A DNA stretch of 26,749 nt. It comes from Dinoroseobacter sp042096155 (lineage in GTDB: Bacteria > Pseudomonadota > Alphaproteobacteria > Rhodobacterales > Rhodobacteraceae). Positions 1 to 6,700 of the stretch are shown here, piece after piece. How positions within the stretch are numbered: position 1 is the stretch's first letter; each line of letters begins with the position of its first letter. A model generated the notes under the pieces. The model worked only from the letters and a program-made list of their open reading frames with translations. It was not told the origin of the DNA and did not search any database. The position numbers and the translations under genes are program-made. The DNA is taken from contig JBELMC010000037.1 in the NCBI GenBank assembly GCA_042096155.1, forward strand, positions 1 to 26,749, in the 5' to 3' direction.

Positions 1-1
1 G

Positions 2-580
2 GTTTTGTCAGATTTTGATTTCGTCGCCCCTTGGGCCCGTTATCCAGACGCGCTAAGGAAGATTTTGCCTGATATGGCCTTGCCTGAGCGGCTCCGGGCC
101 TTGGGCGATTACGCCGCCATACATCATGCCGAGATCTACGCCAGTTTACACCAGTGCGGCCCCCTGACAGTGCAGCACCGTGACCCGCAGATCGACAACA
201 TCCTGTTTCGCAGAAATGGCGACGCATTGCTGCTGGATTGGCAAATTTTTGGCAAGGGGCGGGGCGTCTGGGATGTGGCGTATTTCCTGATTTCATCGGT
301 GCCATCCCTCCGGCGTCGCCGAAACGAGCGGGCCTGGGTCGAAGCGTATCACGCCGCGCTTGTCGCGCACGGAATTACCGATTATCCACTGGAAATTTGC
401 TGGCGGGATTATGTGCGCTCAGTCATTGGCAAATTCTTTATGAGCGTCTTTGCGACCGTGAACCTCAACAACGCGACCGCTCATAAACGCGCGTGGCGAC
501 GAGTCGACCTGACGCGGCTGTTGGCATTCATCGAAGATCATGCTCTGACACCGGCTTTGTGGGATTTCTCAAATGATTGA
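2..580 (+). CDS. APH-family phosphotransferase, 3' part
   Basis: This is the C-terminal part of a kinase of the aminoglycoside phosphotransferase/choline kinase fold. The frame is open to the left window edge, so the start lies outside; the TTG at 5 is probably an internal codon. The Brenner-type catalytic loop QHRDPQIDN (catalytic Asp near nt 182) is followed by the metal-binding LLDW(Q) motif (Asp near nt 236). The N-terminal nucleotide-binding lobe is missing from view. The family phosphorylates hydroxyl groups of small molecules; aminoglycoside resistance should not be assumed, because many roseobacter members are uncharacterised. The stop overlaps the ybeY start (ATGATTGA), which implies translational coupling. 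In many Rhodobacterales phoH sits directly before ybeY, so this neighbour is a little unusual. The fold is sure; the substrate is unknown. Confidence 0.8.
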   Translation, partial: VLSDFDFVAPWARYPDALRKILPDMALPERLRALGDYAAIHHAEIYASLHQCGPLTVQHRDPQIDNILFRRNGDALLLDWQIFGKGRGVWDVAYFLISSVPSLRRRRNERAWVEAYHAALVAHGITDYPLEICWRDYVRSVIGKFFMSVFATVNLNNATAHKRAWRRVDLTRLLAFIEDHALTPALWDFSND

Positions 581-1079
581 CGTTCTGGTTGAAAGTGCTT
601 TGTGGGACAGCGACGCCCTGACCGTCTTGGCCGAAACTGTTTCGGACGCGGTGTTAGAGCATCTGGGATATGCCCCACAGAATTATGAAATCGCGCTGCT
701 GGCCTGCGATAATGCGCGGATTGCAGACCTGAACAACGCATTTCGCGATGCGCCTGCCGCGACCAATGTGCTCAGCTGGCCGAGCCATGACCGCGCAAGC
801 CAAACGCCAGGGGGGGCGCCGATTCCGCCTGATACGCCTGAATTGGGCGATATCGCATTGGCCTATGAAACCTGCAGCCGCGAGGCGATGCAGCAAGGTA
901 AGGATTTTGAAACCCATTTGGCCCACCTGATATGCCACGGTGTGCTTCATCTGTTGGGTTATGATCACAATACCGACGCCAATGCAGAACAAATGGAAAC
1001 ATTAGAGCGGCAAATACTAGACAGATTGGGGGTGGCGGACCCATATGATACACATACGGGTCGTTCGATGATCCTGTAA
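573..1079 (+). CDS. ybeY: Endoribonuclease YbeY (rRNA maturation factor)
   Basis: This is a single-strand-specific metallo-endoribonuclease needed for 16S rRNA 3'-end maturation and 70S ribosome quality control; it acts in the cytoplasm. The protein has 168 residues, normal for the family. The zinc-binding signature is intact: HLICHGVLHLLGYDH, with His122, His126 and His132 as the three ligands. The central region has the usual LNxxFRxxxxxTNVLSWP pattern around residues 53–70. The ATG overlaps the stop of the upstream kinase by 8 bases, and corC follows after a 39-base gap, so the three genes are probably co-transcribed. Identification is firm. Confidence 0.95.
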   Translation: MIDVLVESALWDSDALTVLAETVSDAVLEHLGYAPQNYEIALLACDNARIADLNNAFRDAPAATNVLSWPSHDRASQTPGGAPIPPDTPELGDIALAYETCSREAMQQGKDFETHLAHLICHGVLHLLGYDHNTDANAEQMETLERQILDRLGVADPYDTHTGRSMIL

Positions 1080-1090
1080 CGAAGAAATAC

Positions 1091-1104
1091 GGGTCAAGTG
1101 ACCC
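1091..1104 (+). repeat. Short inverted repeat between ybeY and corC
   Basis: GGGTC-AAGT-GACCC forms a 5-bp GC-rich stem with a tetraloop, ending a few bases before the corC ribosome binding site (GGAAAGGA, 1108–1115). As DNA it reads as the palindrome GGGTCA-AG-TGACCC. It has no T-run, so it is not a typical terminator. It might influence RNA processing or corC translation, or be chance. Confidence 0.35.
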
Positions 1105-1118
1105 TTTGGAAAGGACCG

Positions 1119-2102
1119 ATGGGCGACGTTATTGAGCCTCCATCTGGGGCAGCGCAGAGCGCGCCGACAGATCGTAAATTCGAACCGTCAGACAGACGGT
1201 ATTCTGGGGGGCAGCCGCCCGGCGGAAGCAATTTTTTGCCGCATCCTCAGCCTGCCACCAACGCGAAACCCAAGACACCTCCTGGGCTGTTTGCACGCCT
1301 GCGCGCCGCCCTGAAGCCGCCAGCACCGGTATCCGGCGATCTTCCCCATCGCGCGGGCGACATGCGCAACTCCATCATCGGGATGGGCAATTTACGTAAC
1401 ATGCGGGTCGAAGACGTCGCGGTGCCGCGTGCGGAAATTGTGGCGGTCGCGTCGGATATCTCGCTGCCCGATCTGGTGGATGTATTCCAAGACAGTGGCT
1501 TGACCCGACTGCCGGTGTTCGCCCGCAGCTTGGACACACCGCTGGGCATGGTGCACCTGAAGGATTTGGCGCTGCGGTACGGTTTCAACGGCACGCCTGC
1601 GCGGTTCAGCCTAAAGGGGATGGTGCGACCTTTGCTGTTCGCGCCGCCCTCGATGCCAATTGGCGTGCTGATGCAAAAGATGCAGAGCGAGCGCATCCAT
1701 ATGGCGCTGGTGATCGACGAATATGGTGGGGTCGATGGTTTGCTGACGATCGAGGATTTGATCGAGCAGGTCGTGGGCGAGATCGAAGACGAGCATGACG
1801 AGCCGGAAGACACTCTTTGGACCCGGGAAAAACCGGGATGTTATCTGGTGCAGGCCCGCGCGCCGCTTGAGGAGCTGGCCAAAGAGCTGGATCTGGCGCT
1901 GAGCCCCGCCGAAAGTGACGAGGAAATCGACACGCTGGGGGGGCTGGTGTTCATTTTGCTGGGTCGCGTGCCTGCGCGCGGCGAAGTGATTGCCCATTCC
2001 AGCGGTGCCCAGTTCGAGATCGTCGATGCCGATCCGCGCCGGATCAAGCGGGTGCGCGTCCGCACGGCAGGTGTGGCGGCCGTTTCCGCCGCGGCAGAGT
2101 AG
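1119..2102 (+). CDS. corC: CorC/HlyC-type CBS-domain protein
   Basis: This is a hemolysin/CorC-family protein of 327 aa, usually linked to Mg/Co efflux or membrane integrity. A poorly conserved Pro-rich N-terminus (about 1–90) leads into a tandem CBS pair: the first around DVAVPRAEIVAV to LGMVHLKDL, the second around VRPLLFAPPSMPI to DGLLTIEDLIEQVVGEI. A C-terminal CorC_HlyC transporter-associated domain follows (SDEEIDTLGGLVFILLGRVP). There is no DUF21 membrane domain, so it is the soluble, short form. I chose the ATG at 1119 because GGAAAGGA lies 3 bases upstream; a GTG at 1098 in the same frame has no such site. It lies between ybeY and lnt, the conserved order in Rhodobacterales and many proteobacteria. 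The symbol follows position and architecture; the transport role is not shown by sequence. Confidence 0.9.
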   Translation: MGDVIEPPSGAAQSAPTDRKFEPSDRRYSGGQPPGGSNFLPHPQPATNAKPKTPPGLFARLRAALKPPAPVSGDLPHRAGDMRNSIIGMGNLRNMRVEDVAVPRAEIVAVASDISLPDLVDVFQDSGLTRLPVFARSLDTPLGMVHLKDLALRYGFNGTPARFSLKGMVRPLLFAPPSMPIGVLMQKMQSERIHMALVIDEYGGVDGLLTIEDLIEQVVGEIEDEHDEPEDTLWTREKPGCYLVQARAPLEELAKELDLALSPAESDEEIDTLGGLVFILLGRVPARGEVIAHSSGAQFEIVDADPRRIKRVRVRTAGVAAVSAAAE

Positions 2103-2105
2103 CCT

Positions 2106-3614
2106 TTGCCACGCCTGTCTTGGCCAGACTGGGACGGGCCGTATGGGCGTGGCCTCGCGGGATTAGGCGGGCTTGGAATCGCATTTGGTCAAGCGCCGTT
2201 TTCGCTTTTACCAGCTGCGATGCTGGGGATTGTGGCCGTATTTTGGGCTGTGCAAAACGCATCGACCGCGCGCGCCGGCGCCTGGATCGGCTGGACCGCC
2301 GGGACCGCTTATTTCGCTGTCACCCTCCATTGGATTACTCAGCCGTTTCATGTCGATGCGGCGGCTCATGGCTGGATGGCCCCGTTCGCACTGATCCTGA
2401 TGGCCGGGGGGTTGGCGCTGTTCTGGGCGGGTGCGGGGTGGGCCGCAGGCCGGGTCGCAGCTCGGTGGCATAGGGCGGTTCTGTTCGCGCTTGCGCTCAG
2501 CCTCATGGAGATGGCCCGTGCGTTTGTATTCACCGGGTTTCCCTGGGGCATGCTGGCCGCAATCTGGCTCGATACGCCCCTAAGCGCTTGGCTGGGATGG
2601 ATTGGACCCCACGGGCTTGGGCTGGTCAGCACGGTCGTGCTGGCGGCGCTTGTGACCCCGGGGCTGCGCTGGTTAGGAACGCTGGGCGGGGGCGCTTTGA
2701 TTGGCGTCAGTATCGTTTTTGGACCAACCGCGCCACAGATCCCCGATACGGCGCCGGTGATCCGACTTGTCCAACCCAACGCGCCACAACATCTCAAATG
2801 GGACCCTGAATGGACCCCGATTTTCTACCATCGCCAGATCAACGCCACCGCAGCCCCTGGCACGCCGGATCTGACGGTTTGGCCGGAAGCTGCGGTGGCG
2901 CTGACATTGCCGCGCGATCAAATCGAGCTGAGCCAGATTGCCAAAGCCGCCCGGGGCCGACCAGTTGTCCTTGGGCTCAACCAATTTGACGGTCGGCGCG
3001 TGTTCAACACGGTCATTGCCTTGGGCCCGGACGGTGTTGTCACCACAGGCTACGCAAAATCCAGACTGGTTCCGTTTGGCGAATATATTCCCTTTGGCGC
3101 GCTGCTGGGGCGGTTCGGGGTCCAGGGCCTGGCCGACACGGAGGGGGGCGGCTATTCGAGAGGCACAGGACCAAGGCTGATGGACCTCAGCCCGCTGGGT
3201 CTTGCCCTGCCTTTGATTTGCTACGAGGCGGTCTTTCCAAATTTTGGCCGCGCGCTGAGCGCAAAAGCCCGGATGATGCTGCATCTGACCAATGATGCGT
3301 GGTTCGGCACCTTTGCTGGACCGCAGCAACATCTGGCGATTGCACGCATGCGGGCGGCCGAGCGCGGCCTCCCGGTGATCCGGGTCGCAAATACCGGGGT
3401 CTCGGCGATCATCGACGCCACGGGCGCTGTAACAGGTCAGATCGCGCTGAATACCGAAGGCTCTGTCGATTTGCCCCTGCCGCCGCGACTGGCCCCGACC
3501 TTGTATGTCACTTGGGCAGAATGGCCCTTCATCGCGCTTTGGGGTGCGTTCGCTGCTTTGGCCGCAGGTGCAACATTGCGCCAAAAGATTGACGCAGCTC
3601 GACGACAGGTATAG
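2106..3614 (+). CDS. lnt: Apolipoprotein N-acyltransferase
   Basis: This inner-membrane enzyme transfers an acyl chain from phospholipid to the N-terminal Cys of lipoproteins, the third step of lipoprotein maturation after Lgt and LspA. It has 502 residues. The N-terminal half carries several hydrophobic segments (about residues 15–205), and one more lies near the C-terminus (about 470–490). The periplasmic nitrilase-like domain sits between them. The Glu-Lys-Cys catalytic triad is intact: E261 in TVWPEAAV, K318 in GYAKSRLVPFGEYIPF and C372 in LICYEAVFP. The TTG start lies 3 bases after the corC stop, so translation is probably coupled. The coding region ends 17 bases before the riboswitch upstream of metK. 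Identification is firm; the exact start is less so. Confidence 0.95.
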   Translation: MPRLSWPDWDGPYGRGLAGLGGLGIAFGQAPFSLLPAAMLGIVAVFWAVQNASTARAGAWIGWTAGTAYFAVTLHWITQPFHVDAAAHGWMAPFALILMAGGLALFWAGAGWAAGRVAARWHRAVLFALALSLMEMARAFVFTGFPWGMLAAIWLDTPLSAWLGWIGPHGLGLVSTVVLAALVTPGLRWLGTLGGGALIGVSIVFGPTAPQIPDTAPVIRLVQPNAPQHLKWDPEWTPIFYHRQINATAAPGTPDLTVWPEAAVALTLPRDQIELSQIAKAARGRPVVLGLNQFDGRRVFNTVIALGPDGVVTTGYAKSRLVPFGEYIPFGALLGRFGVQGLADTEGGGYSRGTGPRLMDLSPLGLALPLICYEAVFPNFGRALSAKARMMLHLTNDAWFGTFAGPQQHLAIARMRAAERGLPVIRVANTGVSAIIDATGAVTGQIALNTEGSVDLPLPPRLAPTLYVTWAEWPFIALWGAFAALAAGATLRQKIDAARRQV

Positions 3615-3631
3615 GCGCAAGGTCCAATTCC

Positions 3632-3677
3632 TGCACAACGGCTTCCTGGCGTGCAACGGAAAACCTTTAATGGAGCA
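3632..3677 (+). ncRNA. SAM/SAH riboswitch upstream of metK
   Basis: The 68-base gap between lnt and metK contains a small H-type pseudoknot matching the SAM/SAH aptamer I know from Rhodobacterales metK leaders. Stem P1 is TGCAC (3632–3636) with GTGCA (3651–3655), a perfect 5-bp stem. Its loop is AACGGCTTCCTGGC, the conserved core. The loop bases GCTTCC (3641–3646) can pair with GGAGC (3672–3676), giving the pseudoknot stem P2 inside the conserved AATGGAGCA block. GGAG is also the Shine-Dalgarno sequence, ending 7 bases before the metK ATG. Ligand binding should therefore hide the ribosome site and lower SAM synthetase production when SAM or SAH is high. This assignment rests on the remembered consensus; a covariance-model search was not run. 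Confidence 0.9.
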
Positions 3678-3682
3678 CTTTC

Positions 3683-4861
3683 ATGTCACGCGAAAACTAC
3701 CTCTTTACCTCGGAATCAGTTTCCGAAGGCCATCCTGACAAAGTCTGCGACCGCATTTCTGATGCTGTTCTGGACGCCTTTTTGGCGGAAGACCCCCTGG
3801 CGAGGGTTGCAGCGGAAACCTTTGCAACGACAAATCGGGTTGTGATCGGGGGTGAAGTCGGATTGACGGATCAAAACAAGCTGCACGACTATATGGGCCG
3901 TATCGATGAGATCGCCCGCGCCTGCATCAAAGACATCGGCTATGAGCAGGACAAGTTCCACCACGAGACCGTCGAAATTACCAACCTGCTGCATGAGCAA
4001 TCCGCCCATATCGCGCAAGGCGTGACCGGCGCACAGGGCGACGAGGGCGCGGGCGATCAAGGTATCATGTTTGGCTATGCGGTCAATGAAACCGCGGAGC
4101 TGATGCCCGCACCAATCCAATATTCCCATGCGATCCTCAGAAAACTGGCCGAGATGCGCAAGAACGGCACCGAACCAATGCTGGGACCAGATGCGAAATC
4201 ACAGCTTTCTGTGCGCTATGAAAATGGTAAACCGGTTGGCGTCAGCTCGATCGTGCTGTCGACTCAGCATCTAGATGCGACAATGACCAGCGCCGATGTC
4301 CGCGCGGTGGTCGAACCTTATATTCGCGATACGCTGCCCGACGGTTGGATCAGTGTTGACACCCAATGGCATGTGAACCCCACGGGTAAGTTCGTGATTG
4401 GCGGCCCCGATGGCGATGCGGGTTTGACCGGTCGCAAGATCATCGTAGACACCTATGGCGGCGCGGCCCCACATGGCGGCGGCGCGTTCTCAGGCAAAGA
4501 TCCGACCAAGGTGGATCGCTCGGCCGCTTATGCGGCGCGCTATCTGGCAAAGAATGTCGTGTCGGCTGGTCTGGCCCATCGTTGTACGATCCAGCTTAGC
4601 TATGCGATTGGCGTGGCCAAGCCGCTATCGATTTACGCCGACACTCATGGGACTGGGCAGGTTCACGAACGTGTTATCGAGAAAGCGGTTGGGCAGATCA
4701 TGGATCTGACACCTCGCGGCATTCGCACTCACCTGGGCATGAACCGACCGATTTATGCACGCACCGCCGCTTACGGCCATTTTGGCCGCACGCCAGAGAC
4801 CGATGGCGGCTTCTCATGGGAAAAGACCGATTTGGTCGAAGCCCTAAAAGCGGCAGTTTAA
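3683..4861 (+). CDS. metK: S-adenosylmethionine synthetase
   Basis: This enzyme forms SAM from methionine and ATP with release of phosphate and pyrophosphate, and supplies the cell's methyl donor. It has 392 residues, a normal family length. Visible signatures are SVSEGHPDKVCDRISDAVLD at the N-terminus, GAGDQGIMFGYA in the middle, and GGGAFSGKDPTKVDRSAAY (the glycine-rich and phosphate-binding region) toward the C-terminus. The start at 3683 has GGAG 7 bases upstream; that site is part of the riboswitch pseudoknot, so expression is expected to respond to SAM/SAH at translation. A hairpin terminator follows directly. In many Rhodobacterales trmB comes next; here a sugar transferase does. Confidence 0.97.
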   Translation: MSRENYLFTSESVSEGHPDKVCDRISDAVLDAFLAEDPLARVAAETFATTNRVVIGGEVGLTDQNKLHDYMGRIDEIARACIKDIGYEQDKFHHETVEITNLLHEQSAHIAQGVTGAQGDEGAGDQGIMFGYAVNETAELMPAPIQYSHAILRKLAEMRKNGTEPMLGPDAKSQLSVRYENGKPVGVSSIVLSTQHLDATMTSADVRAVVEPYIRDTLPDGWISVDTQWHVNPTGKFVIGGPDGDAGLTGRKIIVDTYGGAAPHGGGAFSGKDPTKVDRSAAYAARYLAKNVVSAGLAHRCTIQLSYAIGVAKPLSIYADTHGTGQVHERVIEKAVGQIMDLTPRGIRTHLGMNRPIYARTAAYGHFGRTPETDGGFSWEKTDLVEALKAAV

Positions 4862-4871
4862 TTCCCCCCGG

Positions 4872-4913
4872 GGCGAGTGTTAACCTTTTGTTAATACTCG
4901 CCTTTACGTTTTA
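4872..4913 (+). terminator. Hairpin terminator after metK
   Basis: Ten bases after the metK stop, GGCGAGTGTTAAC (4872–4884) pairs with GTTAATACTCGCC (4890–4902). This is a 13-bp stem with a single G·T wobble and the loop CTTTT. It is followed by TTTACGTTTTATT, a T-rich but interrupted tract. It is the clearest intrinsic terminator in the window and should end the ybeY–metK transcript. The inner stem also reads as a CtrA-type box. Confidence 0.8.
4880..4894 (-). promoter_or_regulatory. Candidate CtrA-binding site (TTAA-N7-TTAA)
   Basis: TTAA at 4880–4883 and TTAA at 4891–4894 are separated by exactly 7 bases. Read on the minus strand with one more base it is TTAA-CAAAAGG-TTAAC, the full consensus of the alphaproteobacterial cell-cycle regulator CtrA. 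It lies about 70 bases upstream of the sugar transferase start. The same bases form the inner stem of the metK terminator, so the motif could be a by-product of the hairpin. CtrA in Rhodobacterales is known for motility and gene transfer agent control; an effect on this gene is inference. Confidence 0.45.
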
Positions 4914-4930
4914 TTAAGGTTAATCAATGA

Positions 4931-4964
4931 TGAATGGCTGCGTCCTTTTTAGACGGAGCATTCA
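4931..4964 (+). promoter_or_regulatory. RNA hairpin covering the ribosome binding site of the sugar transferase
   Basis: TGAATGGCTGCGTC (4931–4944) pairs with GACGGAGCATTCA (4952–4964) around the loop CTTTTTA. This makes 12 base pairs with one G·G mismatch (4940/4956) and one bulged G (4936). The right arm contains the Shine-Dalgarno GGAG (4955–4958), the spacer, and the A of the ATG. The start region of the mRNA should therefore be folded away unless the stem opens. This is the layout of RNA thermometers and other translational switches. No T-run follows, so it is not a terminator. Confidence 0.55.
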
Positions 4965-5635
4965 TGACTTTTTTTCCCCCTCAGATACCGGTTCAGGTTC
5001 ATTTTGATGCCCTGCCCGCGCGGCGCGCTTGGTTTTCTGCGCGTTTGCTTGACTTATTTATATCTCTGCCAACAGCTGCGGTTTGGATGCCGCTGATCGC
5101 CTTGCTTTGGTTGCTGGTGCGCCTGGATGGCGGGCCGGGGTTTTACGGCCAGCAGCGTGTCGGTAAGGACGGGCATATTTTTCGAATGTGGAAGCTGCGC
5201 TCAATGGTGACAGACGCCGAGGCGCGGCTGACGGACATGCTAGAACGCGAGCCCGCTTTGGCGCAGGAATGGCACGCCGCTCAAAAACTGAATCACGATC
5301 CAAGATTGACGCGGATCGGACGCATCTTGCGGCGGTACTCGCTCGATGAATTGCCACAACTTTGGAATGTCTGTCGAGGGGAAATGAGCCTGATTGGCCC
5401 CCGCCCGTTCATGCCTTGCCAAAAAGCGCTTTATGATGCGCAACGCGGCAGCGCCGCCTATTACGAGGTGCGGCCGGGCATTGGCGGATTGTGGCAAGTC
5501 AAAGCGCGCAACAGCTCTGACTTTGTAACACGGGTGAGATACGACACCGCTTACGTGGCCAATCGGACCCTGCGAGGCGATATCGGTTTGTTGCTACGGT
5601 CTGTCACGCGGCTGGTGATTCCGACAGGAATGTGA
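4964..5635 (+). CDS. Exopolysaccharide sugar-phosphate transferase (ExoY/PglC-like)
   Basis: This bacterial sugar transferase starts glycan assembly by moving a sugar-phosphate from a UDP-sugar to undecaprenyl phosphate at the cytoplasmic face of the inner membrane. It has 223 residues from the chosen start. One hydrophobic segment (about residues 27–47, the reentrant helix of monotopic transferases) follows a short N-terminus. Then come GQQRVGKDGHIFRMWKLRSM, the catalytic Asp-Glu pair in YSLDELPQLWNV, SLIGPRPFM, and RPGIGGLWQV with the C-terminal Tyr-Asp region. ATG 4964 was chosen because GGAG lies 5 bases upstream; an in-frame ATG at 4934 would add 10 residues but lacks a ribosome site and lies in the hairpin. 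No other polysaccharide genes are nearby, so it is an orphan here, and the sugar it uses cannot be told. Confidence 0.9.
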   Translation: MTFFPPQIPVQVHFDALPARRAWFSARLLDLFISLPTAAVWMPLIALLWLLVRLDGGPGFYGQQRVGKDGHIFRMWKLRSMVTDAEARLTDMLEREPALAQEWHAAQKLNHDPRLTRIGRILRRYSLDELPQLWNVCRGEMSLIGPRPFMPCQKALYDAQRGSAAYYEVRPGIGGLWQVKARNSSDFVTRVRYDTAYVANRTLRGDIGLLLRSVTRLVIPTGM

Positions 5636-5715
5636 ACGCACAGCATCACAGTTGACTTGGGTTTTTACGCTCGATGAATACTGGGTCAGGTTGACCGTGC
5701 ATCGACCCGGCGCAA

Positions 5716-6069
5716 TCACGCAGATTTTGTCAACATTCCGGTGTTTTTCCACGCCGCGGCCGTCATCGATACGTGGATCGCAGGCCCAGCTTTATTGACG
5801 GTTACAACCAAATTTTGGGCAACATATCCTCGGGCAAAAGAGGGTCAAAGACCACCGGTTCCATATGACTCGCCACGGTCGCGGGCAACACTGCTCTCAA
5901 TTCGGCCCAATCCGCTTTCGCCATTTGACGTTCATGGTCAAACATGATCGGACGACGATGTCGATTTCGAAGTTCCGAGCTCAGACACAGCGCATGTCGC
6001 TAGAAAGAGTACCAATGCAAATCCCAGCAGCTTTGCACGGCCCCGAGGTTTGAGCGTACAAGGCTGATG
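5716..6069 (-). pseudogene. Possible decayed exported-protein gene
   Basis: The 5636–6107 gap has no intact gene, but three minus-strand pieces look coding. Piece 1 (about 6069–5938) encodes a basic start followed by a hydrophobic stretch (RAKLLGFALVLFLATCAVSE), like a signal peptide, with no ATG. Piece 2 (5945–5802), in a shifted frame, is a 47-codon ORF with an ATG (MFDHERQMAKADWAELRAV...), of protein-like composition. Piece 3 runs in yet another frame to a stop at 5716. One reading is a small exported-protein gene broken by at least two frameshifts. Another is a short real ORF at 5802–5945, though it lacks a clear ribosome site. I do not recognise the protein. A short repeat GGTCA-GGT-TGACC at 5684–5696 lies outside it. 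Confidence 0.3.
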
Positions 6070-6107
6070 TTATGCATCACCGGCGGCCACGCCTGAATCT
6101 TGACGGG

Positions 6108-6524
6108 CTAGGTCTTTTGCCGGATCCGGACCACGACGTCGACCTTTGCTATTTCCATCCCCTCGGGGAGGGCAGGCAGGCGGGCGATTTCCAGCTGGTC
6201 AGCGGGCGCATCGGTTAGAACGCCCCGCTCCTCCCAATAGAAATGAGGATGGTCGTCCATACGGGTGTCAAAATAACTGCGCGTCCCATCGACCGTGATT
6301 TCTTGCAATAACCCTGCGTCGCAAAAACAGCGCAGTGTGTTATAGACCGTCGCCAATGACACCTTCTCGCCGCGGGCTTGCGCTGCGTCGAACAGGCCTT
6401 CTGCTGTAACGTGGCGATCCTGACCATCGCCCACGAGCAAACACGCCAAAGCCACGCGTTGCCGCGTTGGGCGCACATCGCCGGTTTTCAGCCAGTCGGT
6501 GCTTATGGATTGCGCATGCATCAT
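6108..6524 (-). CDS. irr: Iron response regulator Irr (Fur family)
   Basis: Irr is a heme-sensing Fur-family transcription factor that controls iron and heme genes in alphaproteobacteria. It has 138 residues. The DNA-binding winged helix is recognisable: RPTRQRVALACLL, then VSLATVYNTLRCFCDAGLLQEI (about residues 55–76). The dimerisation part carries DDHPHFYWEE, with His92 and His94 at the position of the Irr heme/metal histidine motif. It lacks the Cys-x-x-Cys zinc motifs of true Fur and the second metal site. The two ATGs at the start (6524 and 6521) cannot be told apart. It is divergent from fabA–fabB–fabI, a neighbourhood I recall from other Rhodobacteraceae. A palindrome over its promoter suggests autoregulation. 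Confidence 0.9.
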   Translation of the reverse strand: MMHAQSISTDWLKTGDVRPTRQRVALACLLVGDGQDRHVTAEGLFDAAQARGEKVSLATVYNTLRCFCDAGLLQEITVDGTRSYFDTRMDDHPHFYWEERGVLTDAPADQLEIARLPALPEGMEIAKVDVVVRIRQKT

Positions 6525-6550
6525 CGGGCGGCTTCTCTCTCAGCTCTCAT

Positions 6551-6580
6551 AGTATATGCGACCTTGTGAGTGGAATTCAA
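6551..6580 (-). promoter_or_regulatory. Candidate irr promoter
   Basis: Reading the minus strand, TTGAAT (6580–6575) and TATACT (6556–6551) are separated by 18 bases, a plausible sigma-70 promoter. They place transcription start about 20 bases before the irr ATG. The -35 box lies inside the palindrome at 6571–6585. Confidence 0.5.
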
Positions 6581-6585
6581 TTCCA
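6571..6585. promoter_or_regulatory. Palindromic operator candidate in irr–fabA intergenic region
   Basis: TGGAAT-TCA-ATTCCA is a perfect inverted repeat with 6-base arms and a 3-base spacer. It overlaps the -35 element of the candidate irr promoter and lies about 115 bases upstream of fabA. Its shape (A/T-rich arms around a 3-base centre) resembles Fur-superfamily boxes, including the iron control element bound by Irr, but the bases are not the textbook sequence. A bound protein would block irr and might also affect fabA. Confidence 0.5.
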
Positions 6586-6700
6586 AAGAGCAATCAATCC
6601 AAGGCATGCCCCCGCGTCGCGCGCTCGGCACACTTGTCACGTGCGGACCGAGGGTGCTAGACGGACAAAAACAAGGCAACAGGCAAGGACACCGCCCAAT

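Noticed and set aside
2..580. Aminoglycoside resistance kinase
   Set aside because: Only the fold is visible; the N-terminal lobe is missing and the setting is housekeeping, so antibiotic resistance is not supported.
2673..3656. 327-codon open frame on the minus strand
   Set aside because: It is antisense to lnt, has a catalytic triad on the other strand, and its translation has shadow-frame composition; it would also run antisense through most of the riboswitch.
6467..6700. N-terminal extension of FabA by 78 codons
   Set aside because: The extension crosses the irr promoter and start region, has no family likeness, and the ATG at 6701 gives the normal FabA length.
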